DNA of 9,304 bases. Origin: Mailhella sp. Lineage in GTDB: Bacteria > Desulfobacterota > Desulfovibrionia > Desulfovibrionales > Desulfovibrionaceae. Position 1 is the stretch's first letter; each line of letters begins with the position of its first letter. The notes under the pieces were generated by a model. That model did not search any database. It had not been told where the DNA came from and worked only from the letters and a program-made list of their open reading frames with translations. This document shows positions 1-5,901 of the stretch, piece by piece. Where the stretch lies: NCBI GenBank assembly GCA_020024815.1, contig JAHHTE010000076.1, positions 1 to 9,304 of the forward strand. The letters are read 5' to 3'. A program made the position numbers and the translations under genes.

Positions 1-72
1 ATATTAAATAAACAAAATAAAATTAATTTAAAAACATAGTCTTTCAATAATTATAAAAAGTTATTATACCTT

Positions 73-115
73 AAAAATAGTAAAATCTCTTTGAAAAAAC
101 TTCAAAGAGATTTTA
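73..115 (-). terminator. Probable intrinsic terminator of the adk operon
   Basis: Positions 81-95 and 101-115 form a perfect 15-bp inverted repeat around a 5-nt loop. Read on the minus strand, the stem is followed after three bases by a run of five T (complement of 73-77). It lies about 50 nt past the adk stop, beyond another hairpin at 130-152, so it is the likely end of the minus-strand operon. The stem is A/T-rich except for its CTCTTTG core. A plus-strand transcript from the left would also meet the hairpin, but with a poorer T-run. Confidence 0.5.
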
Positions 116-152
116 TATATTGAGAGGGCATGGGGGAAATCATTTCCCCCAT
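116..152 (-). repeat. REP-like hairpin element, copy 1 (3' of adk)
   Basis: A 10-bp perfect stem (130-139 with 143-152, 3-nt loop) has a block of five G/C pairs followed by A/T pairs. On the minus strand it starts 13 nt after the adk stop and is followed by a C-rich tract (complement of 121-129, reading GCCCTCTCA). This hairpin-then-pyrimidine-tail layout recurs at 5298, 5577-5635 and 9264. This copy is the shortest and lacks the CTTTTG-CAAAAG core, so membership rests on the G/C cap and tail. No U-run directly follows it, so it is not a canonical intrinsic terminator by itself. Confidence 0.5.
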
Positions 153-165
153 AAAAAATAAAAAA

Positions 166-843
166 TTATTTAAGTTGTGATAATAAGGTATCTTTAATAC
201 TATCAATAGTACCACTACCATCAAGTTCTATATATACAGTTTTTCCATTACTGTTTGCTGCAACATCTTTAAAATAATATGCTGCTGCAAGAGTACCATT
301 TTCTTTATTATAATAAATATCATGGCGTTTATTAATAGCTTCTTCGTTTTGGTCATCAGCACGAGCAGAAAGATCTCCACCACATACACGGCATACATCA
401 CCATTTGGTTTAATAGCATCAATAAAGATATTATTAGGGTGATTATTATTATTTTTGCAAAGTCTACGACCCATAATACGATTACGAGCAGTTTCACGTG
501 CAAGCACAATTTCCACTACATAATCTAATTGCATATTAGCATTATCAAGAGCTTCTTTTAATTTACGAGCTTGTTCCATATTACGAGGAAAACCATCTAA
601 GAGCCAACCATTATTGCCTTTTTCTTTTAAAATTTCCAAAATCATAGGAATTGTAATTTCATCAGGAACAAGTTCACCTTTATCCATATATTCTTTTGCT
701 TTTTTACCAAGTTCAGTTCCTTGTCCTACATGTTGACGGAAAACAGCACCTGATTCAATATGAGCAACCCCATATTTTTCCATAATAAGATCGCCTTGTG
801 TTCCTTTACCACTACCATTAGGTCCAAAAATAAGAATATTCAT
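166..843 (-). CDS. adk: Adenylate kinase with Cys/His metal site in the LID
   Basis: Cytoplasmic enzyme interconverting ATP + AMP and 2 ADP. The P-loop is at residues 7-15 (GPNGSGKGT; most Adks have a small residue where N9 sits). The AMP-binding region includes ESGAVFR (30-36) and DGFPR (83-87). The LID has C129, H135, C151 and C154, i.e. C-X5-H-X15-C-X2-C, the spacing described for the zinc/cobalt-binding Adk of Desulfovibrio gigas. The conserved ARADDQ and NKRH segments follow at 160-174. At 225 aa it is full length for the long-LID type. The start is supported by GGGAG on the minus strand, overlapping the stop of the J-domain gene 9 nt upstream. It is the last gene of the minus-strand operon. 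Identity is near certain; bound metal is inferred from the family. Confidence 0.97.
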   Translation of the reverse strand: MNILIFGPNGSGKGTQGDLIMEKYGVAHIESGAVFRQHVGQGTELGKKAKEYMDKGELVPDEITIPMILEILKEKGNNGWLLDGFPRNMEQARKLKEALDNANMQLDYVVEIVLARETARNRIMGRRLCKNNNNHPNNIFIDAIKPNGDVCRVCGGDLSARADDQNEEAINKRHDIYYNKENGTLAAAYYFKDVAANSNGKTVYIELDGSGTIDSIKDTLLSQLK

Positions 844-852
844 AAATACTCC

Positions 853-2010
853 CTACTTTGATTGAAGTTTTAAATATAAATCTCCTTGCCATTTTCCTAT
901 TTTTTTTCCCATACCTTTTAATCGCAAAGGTTTTCCAGGAACAAAATCCTTTGGCAAAGTTAATTCAATAGTTTGTAATTCATTTGTTAATCCAACACGA
1001 AATTGCAAACGCATTTTCGTACCTGGTTGCAATTTTGACGCAGGCAAAACAAGTTCTAATTCTTCATCAATTTGATTTTTAAACCAAGAAGATATACCTT
1101 TTTTTATACCTTGAAAAGGCTCTGCACTTGCTTTTATAATAGCTTGCGAAACACTATTATCCTTAGTAGCAGAATTTTTAACAGGTGTAAAATTTTCTTT
1201 TACTTTTTTTTCTTTTTTCTTTATTTCAAGATTTGGTCTTATTACTTCACGTTTATTATCATTAAGGGTTTGATAAATCTCTTCGTACATACCTTGAGTT
1301 TTATCATTTTCCATAACCTTTTCAAAATGTTGCTTATGGATTCTATCCTCATAATCTTCCCCATTTTTACTATAAATGGGCTTACCAGAGGAAGAATAAG
1401 AACTAGCACCACGTTTTTCCCGTTGTTCACGTTGTTTGCGTGCTTCGTCCATTTGATTAATAATCATATTACGAAATTCTTGAGCTTTTTCCTCAAGTTT
1501 TCGCATAATATTTTGTCTATCTTCTTCTACTTTTGCTTTTCTTTTTTCATCTTGACGTAAAATTTCTTCTTGTAAACGGCGACGGCGTTCTTCTTCTGCT
1601 CTTGCTCGTTCTCTAGCTTGACGCCGTTCTGTTTCTTTTCGTTCACGTTCTAAACGTTCTTTTCGTTCTTGTTCTTTACGTAAACGTTCTTCTTTTCTTC
1701 TTTCTTCTTCTTTACGTTTTGCTTCTTGATAACTTGCTTGTTGATTATTTTTTGCTGACTTAGCATCATCAAAAACATGTGCTTTTGCATTTTTTTTCTT
1801 ATCTTGACTATCTAAATAAGAAATAATTGTTACATAAGCTTCATTAACCTTTTGAAAATCATGAACAGCATTTTTATTATTAGGATTTAAATCAGGGTGT
1901 AACTCAAACGCACGTTTGCGATAAGCTTGTTTAACCTCGTCAATACTTGCAGTACGTTCAATATTTAAAAGAATATATGCTTCTTTTAATGTCATACCTT
2001 GCGTTGCCAT
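853..2010 (-). CDS. J-domain protein with long charged coiled coil and DnaJ-like C-terminus
   Basis: Probable Hsp40-type co-chaperone. Residues 7-66 are a J domain with the diagnostic HPD at 38-40, which should stimulate a DnaK ATPase. Residues 95-200 are almost only E, K, R and Q, predicting a long helix or coiled coil. Residues 205-310 are low-complexity and Lys-rich. Residues 318-385 (LQPGTK, LPKDFVPGKPLRLKGMG, GDLYLKL) resemble the last beta-domain of DnaJ/CbpA. There is no cysteine, so the DnaJ zinc finger is absent; this is not canonical DnaJ and no symbol is given. The first ATG has AAAGG 11 nt upstream, a long spacing, formed over the preceding stop codon; Met6 is possible but has its AAGG only one base away. 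It lies 14 nt after the cysteine-cluster gene and 9 nt before adk. The client is unknown. Confidence 0.85.
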   Translation of the reverse strand: MATQGMTLKEAYILLNIERTASIDEVKQAYRKRAFELHPDLNPNNKNAVHDFQKVNEAYVTIISYLDSQDKKKNAKAHVFDDAKSAKNNQQASYQEAKRKEEERRKEERLRKEQERKERLERERKETERRQARERARAEEERRRRLQEEILRQDEKRKAKVEEDRQNIMRKLEEKAQEFRNMIINQMDEARKQREQREKRGASSYSSSGKPIYSKNGEDYEDRIHKQHFEKVMENDKTQGMYEEIYQTLNDNKREVIRPNLEIKKKEKKVKENFTPVKNSATKDNSVSQAIIKASAEPFQGIKKGISSWFKNQIDEELELVLPASKLQPGTKMRLQFRVGLTNELQTIELTLPKDFVPGKPLRLKGMGKKIGKWQGDLYLKLQSK

Positions 2011-2024
2011 AAAAAATAAAACCT

Positions 2025-2486
2025 TTATAAAGGAGGTAATTCCTTTTCATCTATAATCAATGCTCTACCATTTACTTTTGGATTTTCACAAAGTAAATGG
2101 TTATCTTTTAAATACGCATATCCATCATGTGCAAAAAACGCATGAGAAATATCTTTTACTATGCCAGGGCAATCTTCTTTTGCCATTTCAAAACTTATCT
2201 CATCAATAAGGTTTCCTCTAAAATATGGCCATGCTCGACAAACATCAGGTCTTGCCTCGTGAATTGTGCAACCTTTTCCTTCTTTAAAAAAATAACAATA
2301 TTCATCATCACCAACAATAAGTGTTGGTTTTCCGTCAAAAATTTCTGTATATTTTGCTAAAAAATCTTGTTCTGCCATGTTAAAATATGCCAATAAACGA
2401 GGTAAATCTCTTTGTCCTACGACAATTCCTCCACGTCCATGACAACAATGTCCACAACGTTGACAAGAAAAACTTTTTTCTGACAT
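2025..2486 (-). CDS. YkgJ-type CxxCxxCC cysteine-cluster protein
   Basis: The N-terminus has C8-X2-C11-X2-C14-C15, the hallmark of the CxxCxxCC family (Pfam PF03692; YkgJ), annotated as putative zinc- or iron-chelating. Further cysteines at 64, 73, 83 and 106 sit in the typical YCYFF, GCTIHEARPDVCR and EDCPG contexts, so the full ligand set appears present. At 153 aa it is within the family range, with no signal peptide or membrane segment. The biochemical role of this family is poorly defined; some members have been linked to Fe-S or metal chemistry. The start has a modest AGTAGG Shine-Dalgarno that includes the stop of the CoA-binding gene 6 nt upstream. Family assignment is firm; function is open. 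Confidence 0.88.
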   Translation of the reverse strand: MSEKSFSCQRCGHCCHGRGGIVVGQRDLPRLLAYFNMAEQDFLAKYTEIFDGKPTLIVGDDEYCYFFKEGKGCTIHEARPDVCRAWPYFRGNLIDEISFEMAKEDCPGIVKDISHAFFAHDGYAYLKDNHLLCENPKVNGRALIIDEKELPPL

Positions 2487-2492
2487 TATAAC

Positions 2493-2906
2493 CTACTTTG
2501 CAAAAACTCGTTTGTGTTCAATTTCAATGCATGCATCTTCAACAACACAAATATTTTCTTGAGCCATAAGTTTTCCTGCTTCTTCTTGGCTAATTCCAAG
2601 TTGCATCCAAAAAACTTTTGGTCGCCATGAAAGATTTAAAATTTCTTTTGCGTGTTCTAAACAAGCATCAGGTGTTCTAAATAAACATACAATATCAGGA
2701 GTTTTAGGTAACTCTGCTAAACTTTTATATGTTTCAAGTCCCCATGCTGTTTTTCGTACAGGGTGTATAGGTAATATTTCATAGCCTTGTTCTAGCAAAT
2801 AACGTCCAACATGTTCAACAGGAGAGCCTGCTTTATCTTTTGCTCCAACAATGGCAATAACTTTATTTTCTGTAAATAAACGGCGTAATTGATCGTCAAA
2901 AAGCAT
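2493..2906 (-). CDS. CoA-binding domain protein, YccU type
   Basis: A 137-aa single Rossmann-like domain of the CoA_binding_2 family (PF13380), related to the nucleotide-binding domain of succinyl-CoA synthetase alpha. Visible marks are the glycine-containing first strand-loop (IAIVGAKDKAGSP, 17-29), the second strand ending PIHPV (46-50), the DIVCLFRTPD segment (71-80), and the signature FWMQLGIS and CVVEDACIEIEH near the C-terminus. E. coli YccU and Thermus TTHA1899-type proteins are the usual comparison; CoA binding is known for some members but the physiological role is not. The start is supported by AGGGAAA 5-11 nt upstream. It is the first gene of the minus-strand operon and should be driven by the promoter at 2939-2967. 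Confidence 0.9.
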   Translation of the reverse strand: MLFDDQLRRLFTENKVIAIVGAKDKAGSPVEHVGRYLLEQGYEILPIHPVRKTAWGLETYKSLAELPKTPDIVCLFRTPDACLEHAKEILNLSWRPKVFWMQLGISQEEAGKLMAQENICVVEDACIEIEHKRVFAK

Positions 2907-2938
2907 ATATTTCCCTATATTATTTCATATTGGCAAAA

Positions 2939-2967
2939 AATATACTCTTTAACCCATAAGATTTCAA
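2939..2967 (-). promoter_or_regulatory. Sigma-70 promoter for the CoA-binding/YkgJ/J-domain/adk operon
   Basis: On the minus strand, TTGAAA (complement of 2962-2967) is separated by exactly 17 bp from TATATT (complement of 2939-2944). The start point would fall near 2932, about 25 nt before the ATG at 2906. It is the only well-formed promoter seen on this strand of the 152-bp divergent gap, and it fits the four closely packed genes being one transcript. Confidence 0.6.
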
Positions 2968-3003
2968 TATAAAATAATGCAGTTTTAATTATGAACAAAA
3001 TAT

Positions 3004-3012
3004 TGCTATTAT
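3004..3012 (+). promoter_or_regulatory. Possible extended -10 promoter for the M24 peptidase operon
   Basis: TG at 3004-3005, one base, then TATTAT at 3007-3012 makes an extended -10 element. The -35 region about 17 bp upstream (TTTAAT) is weak. The start would be near 3019, about 40 nt before the ATG at 3059. In such AT-rich DNA, TATAAT-like hexamers are common (another is at 3031-3036), so this is tentative. Confidence 0.35.
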
Positions 3013-3058
3013 AAAATTTTAACGATACCTTATAAAAAATAGTATTAAGGATAAAAAA

Positions 3059-4360
3059 ATGGACTACTTACCACCACAAGAAACACAAAATCGTATACAA
3101 AAAATTCGCCATTATATAGCAAATAATTATCCAGAACTTTCAGGAATTTTTATTTTTTCAAGAATAAGTATTTATTATTTTACAGGTACACTTGCCAATG
3201 GTGTTTTATGGATACCTCTTGAAAATGAACCTATTCTCTTTGTTCGTAAAGGATTAGAAAGAGCAAAAAAAGAAAGTTCTCTTACACATATATACCCTTA
3301 TAAATCTTATTCTGAAATAGAAAAAATTTGCCATGAACTCAATATGCCTATTGTAGAAAATTGGCAACTTGGCATAGAAGCAACAGGTATTACCTATCAA
3401 TTAGCACAATTATTTTTCTCTAAAATCAAAGCGTTTCAAAATTCTAAACCACAAGCAATAGATAATGCAATAAAATATATTCGCAGTATAAAAAGTGAAT
3501 ATGAAGCTAAATTCATGCGAGAAGCTGGAAAAAGACAAGCACTTGCTCTAGAAAAAATTCTTCCTTTTGCTATACAAGAATATTTAGAAAAAGGAGAACA
3601 AACATATTCTTATCTTAAAGATTTTGATAAAAATTTAACTGCTTATCCTCAAGAAAAAGAACTTACAGAAAAGAAAATTGCAGAAATATGTATTGCTATT
3701 TATACAGAACTTGAACATGGTAAAATGTGCCGTATGTCTGCTCATGGTGAAGAATCTTTTTATGGACATGTAGCATTAGGCAATTCTCTAAACACTGCTC
3801 ATTATTATAATGGAGCTATGGGATTTCAAGGCTTACACCCTGTTTTACCTTGTCTTGGTTCAAATACTATTTTAACAAAAAATACACCTCTCTGTGTTGA
3901 TATGCTTTTTAATTATAAAGGATATCATACAGATAAAACACAATGCTATTTTTATGGAAAAGAAAAAGATTTACCAGACGTAGCAAAAAAAGCTTTAGAT
4001 TTTTGTATTGAAATTCAAGATATGATTATTAATACTTTAAAACAAGGTACTATTCCTGAAGAAATTTGGTTTAACACTCTCGAAAAAGTGAAACAATATA
4101 ATTTTGAAGAAAACTTTATGGGATATAAACAAAACAGCGTTCCTTTTTTAGGACATGGCATTGGATTGACTGTTGATGAAAATCCTGTTCTTGCCAAAAA
4201 TTTCAAAGAACCACTTGAAAATGGTATGTTTATTGCCTGCGAACCCAAAATAGGCATTCCAAACTTTGGCATGATTGGAATTGAAAACACCTTTGAACTT
4301 ATTGACAATTCCGTTAAAAATATTACATCACTTGGAAATAATATTATTTATTTAGCGTAG
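3059..4360 (+). CDS. M24-family metallopeptidase (Xaa-Pro dipeptidase/aminopeptidase-like)
   Basis: A 433-aa cytoplasmic protein. Residues 10-130 fit a creatinase-type N-terminal domain, and residues 145-415 a pita-bread M24 domain. The five expected metal ligands are visible: D281 and D292 (VDM..., 11 apart, in the GYHTDKTQ context), H366 (GHGIGL), E395 (ACEPKIG) and E409 (GIEN). All are present, so hydrolytic activity is plausible; Xaa-Pro preference is inferred from the family. The motif normally ending HExP reads DENP at 373-376, so the accessory His is Asp, a variation seen in some M24 branches. Residues 175-275 are longer than in compact M24 enzymes. AAGGA lies 7 nt before the ATG. The gene is followed 8 nt later by the DUF3089 gene, so the two are probably co-transcribed. 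Confidence 0.87.
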   Translation: MDYLPPQETQNRIQKIRHYIANNYPELSGIFIFSRISIYYFTGTLANGVLWIPLENEPILFVRKGLERAKKESSLTHIYPYKSYSEIEKICHELNMPIVENWQLGIEATGITYQLAQLFFSKIKAFQNSKPQAIDNAIKYIRSIKSEYEAKFMREAGKRQALALEKILPFAIQEYLEKGEQTYSYLKDFDKNLTAYPQEKELTEKKIAEICIAIYTELEHGKMCRMSAHGEESFYGHVALGNSLNTAHYYNGAMGFQGLHPVLPCLGSNTILTKNTPLCVDMLFNYKGYHTDKTQCYFYGKEKDLPDVAKKALDFCIEIQDMIINTLKQGTIPEEIWFNTLEKVKQYNFEENFMGYKQNSVPFLGHGIGLTVDENPVLAKNFKEPLENGMFIACEPKIGIPNFGMIGIENTFELIDNSVKNITSLGNNIIYLA

Positions 4361-4368
4361 AGGAAAAT

Positions 4369-5280
4369 ATGAATATCCCTAAAGAACCTGATTACAATGA
4401 AAAAAAATTTTGGGTACGAATTCCAGAAAACGAAATTCACAACAATGATAAAAAAGCAGATGTTTTCTTTGTACATGGCACAGTTTTACACAGCAAAACA
4501 GAAATTTATCTCGATCCATATAATGAAGAATTTAGAAAACTTCCACTACGCCCTCGTATGACTCATGCAGGAAGTTATGATAAAACATGCCGTATTTTTA
4601 ATCCTCATTATAGACAATTAACAATGGAAGCACACTTAGCTGACCGTGATACTATTGTTGAATATTACAAAGTTCCAACCCAAGATATTATAAAAGCCTA
4701 TTTCCATTATATGGAAAATTGGAACAATGGCAGACCACTTATTTTAGCTGGTAACAGTCAAGGATCTATTCTTATTTTGGCTCTCCTCAAGCATTTAAAA
4801 GCAATTAACAAAATGCCTAAAAATCTCATATCAGCTAATATTATTGGCTATACTGTAACACAAAAAGATTTAAATGAATTAGAAATGGAATTATGTAATA
4901 GCCCAACGCAACAAAATTGTATTATTAGTTATAATACCCTTGCAAAAGGTGGAACAAAAGGTTTTACCCTTCTTCCCAATGCCCTTTGTGTTAATCCTCT
5001 TTCATGGTCAACAAGCGAAGAAATTGCAGATAAAAGCCTACATTTAGGATTTATTGAAACAGAAGAAGATGGAACACAAAAAATTCACGACCACGCGACA
5101 AACGCATGGATAGATAAAAAAATTGGTGCTGTTATTGTTGATATGTATGATATAGAAACAGCTCCCCCTCGTGAATACTTTCCAAAAGGTGATTTACATA
5201 GCTATAATTACCCTCTTTTCTTTAAAAATATCGAAGCAAACACAGAAGAAAGAGTAAATGCTTTTTTTCAAAAAAAATAA
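4369..5280 (+). CDS. DUF3089 alpha/beta-hydrolase-like protein
   Basis: A 303-aa protein matching DUF3089 (PF11288), a putative alpha/beta-hydrolase family. The early strand ADVFFVHGT (30-38) matches the family ADVFYVHPT motif. CRIFNPHYRQ (74-83) is a family signature. The nucleophile elbow GNSQGS places Ser130 as the likely catalytic serine. H277 in LHSYNYPLFF matches the conserved C-terminal His region; the acid is not clear (D258 is a candidate). It has no signal peptide or membrane helix, so it is probably cytoplasmic. GAGGA overlaps the peptidase stop and lies 4 nt before the ATG, which makes translational coupling likely. The substrate is unknown; an esterase or amidase acting with the peptidase is only a guess from the pairing. 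The 3' end is followed at 18 nt by a REP-like hairpin. Confidence 0.82.
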   Translation: MNIPKEPDYNEKKFWVRIPENEIHNNDKKADVFFVHGTVLHSKTEIYLDPYNEEFRKLPLRPRMTHAGSYDKTCRIFNPHYRQLTMEAHLADRDTIVEYYKVPTQDIIKAYFHYMENWNNGRPLILAGNSQGSILILALLKHLKAINKMPKNLISANIIGYTVTQKDLNELEMELCNSPTQQNCIISYNTLAKGGTKGFTLLPNALCVNPLSWSTSEEIADKSLHLGFIETEEDGTQKIHDHATNAWIDKKIGAVIVDMYDIETAPPREYFPKGDLHSYNYPLFFKNIEANTEERVNAFFQKK

Positions 5281-5297
5281 TAAGATATGATCTTTTA

Positions 5298-5355
5298 TGT
5301 GGGGAGAAACCTTTTGCAAAAGTTTTCTCCCCACACCCCTTTTTCAAAAACTTTT
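5298..5355 (+). repeat. REP-like hairpin element, copy 2 (3' of DUF3089 gene)
   Basis: Positions 5298-5316 and 5317-5335 form a 19-bp inverted repeat with one mismatch (C5310/T5323) and no spacer: G/C cap, A/T section, then a CTTTTG-CAAAAG centre. It is followed by a second C-tract (5336-5339), five T, and CAAAAACTTTT (5345-5355). It begins 18 nt after the DUF3089 stop. The C-tract, rather than a U-run, directly follows the stem, so this may be an mRNA 3'-end stabiliser or a rho-assisted terminator rather than a classic intrinsic terminator. Confidence 0.75.
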
Positions 5356-5402
5356 AATATAATTTTATTTTCATATTTTTTATTTTTTTAAAGAAATAAT
5401 TT

Positions 5403-5462
5403 CGCTTTAGCCGTTGCGACAAAGAAAGCTACGAATAAAGACAGTATCCCCCGTAATCCCCC
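5403..5462. other. G+C-richer block with paired C5 tracts
   Basis: This stretch is noticeably richer in G+C than its surroundings. It contains GCTTTAGCCGTTGCGAC (5404-5420) and then two runs of five C at 5448-5452 and 5458-5462 separated by GTAAT. The double C-tract resembles the hairpin-tail junction of the copy at 9290-9302. It may be a fragment of a longer dispersed repeat or of a decayed element. It codes for nothing recognisable. Confidence 0.35.
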
Positions 5463-5540
5463 TCAATCAAGCAATTTATTAAAACAAGTTTCAATAAATT
5501 TTTCTGACTTAGATATAAAAAAATATAATATAAAAAACAA

Positions 5541-5572
5541 CAAAAGCTCTTTTGCACGCAAAAAAGCTTTTG
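5541..5572 (-). repeat. Second hairpin paired with the inverted REP-like copy
   Basis: Positions 5541-5555 and 5558-5572 are a 15-bp inverted repeat with one mismatch (C5549/A5564), with CAAAAGCT at the left end and AGCTTTTG at the right. On the minus strand it is followed by a T-rich run (TTGTTTTTTAT), giving it the look of a minus-strand intrinsic terminator. No minus-strand gene lies nearby to use it. It occupies the same relative place as the 81-115 hairpin does next to copy 1. Confidence 0.45.
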
Positions 5573-5576
5573 AATT

Positions 5577-5635
5577 AATAAAGTTTTGAGAGGAGAGCTT
5601 GAGAGGGGAACTTTTGAAAAAAGTTCCCCTCTCAA
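5577..5635 (-). repeat. REP-like hairpin element, copy 3 (inverted)
   Basis: The perfect 17-bp stem is 5599-5615 with 5619-5635, loop GAA. On the minus strand it is followed by the C-rich tail and AAAACTTTATT (complement of 5577-5598), matching the tail of copy 2. It therefore lies in opposite orientation to copy 2 and does not follow any minus-strand gene. It sits about 270 nt upstream of rpsB. Confidence 0.7.
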
Positions 5636-5760
5636 AAAAAACTAAATTAAAACTAAATTTTTATTTTATCTATTATCCAAAACAAAAATTTATTTTTTTC
5701 ACAATTTTACTTGCCAAAATAAAGAAATTTGCGTAAATAAAGCAAGTTATTCATTAAACA

Positions 5761-5889
5761 CATTTCTAAGCGTTAAGGGTCCCGTGAAAATTGAAAGTCG
5801 CACAATTTTGAATAACTTGTGTTATTTCAATAAAATACTTTATGTATATGGGTGTTAATTTTACTTAGAAATGGACGAAAAAAACCCTT
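5761..5889 (+). promoter_or_regulatory. Candidate structured region upstream of rpsB
   Basis: Several complementary segments lie 5' of rpsB: 5761-5770 with 5864-5873 (10 bp, perfect), 5787-5793 with 5803-5809 (7 bp, 9-nt loop), and 5808-5816 with 5821-5830 (10 bp, one bulge). AAGGGT at 5775-5780 could also pair with ACCCTT at 5884-5889, just before the Shine-Dalgarno. S2 autoregulation through the rpsB leader is known in E. coli, so a leader is plausible. Complementarity of this size can occur by chance in AT-rich DNA, and the promoter below would exclude half of it from the mRNA. Confidence 0.3.
5808..5836 (+). promoter_or_regulatory. Sigma-70 promoter for rpsB-tsf
   Basis: TTGAAT (5808-5813) is separated by exactly 17 bp from TAAAAT (5831-5836), which matches the -10 consensus at five of six positions. 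Transcription would begin near 5843 and give a leader of about 60 nt before the rpsB ATG. No other well-spaced pair of comparable quality was seen between 5640 and 5900. Confidence 0.5.
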
Positions 5890-5901
5890 GGAGGAACTAT
5901 C

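Larger units (their letters stand above)
5281..5901. other. 621-bp gene-free region between DUF3089 gene and rpsB
   Basis: I see no credible gene here. In order it holds a REP-like hairpin (5298-5355), an A/T tract, a G+C-richer block (about 5403-5462), a weak A/T hairpin with T-run (5473-5503), a 15-bp near-perfect hairpin (5541-5572), an inverted REP-like copy (5577-5635), an A/T tract and the rpsB promoter/leader (about 5761-5901). The 68-codon minus-strand frame at 5429-5635 is built from the repeats and is not a gene. Confidence 0.7.

Noticed and set aside
1072..1560. 162-codon plus-strand open frame rich in Phe
   Set aside because: It is antisense to the J-domain gene; its Phe/Ile/Leu richness is the mirror of Lys/Glu codons on the true strand.
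2029..2036. AAAGGAGG on the plus strand, a perfect Shine-Dalgarno
   Set aside because: It is the complement of the last codons of the cysteine-cluster gene (encoding Leu-Pro-Pro) and no plausible plus-strand gene follows.
3028..3050. CCTTA/TAAGG pairing that could hide the M24 ribosome-binding site
   Set aside because: Only 5 bp across a 13-nt loop of A/T sequence; this is expected by chance in such DNA.
5429..5635. 68-codon minus-strand open frame between the DUF3089 gene and rpsB
   Set aside because: It runs through the hairpin repeats, has no recognisable domain and no convincing ribosome-binding site.
5298..5635. Repeated palindromes as a possible CRISPR array
   Set aside because: Only two copies lie here, in opposite orientation, with unequal spacing and variable sequence, and no cas genes are present.
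5711..5739. TTGCCA-17-TAAATA as an upstream rpsB promoter
   Set aside because: The -35 is fair but TAAATA matches the -10 consensus at only three of six positions; the pair at 5808-5836 is better.
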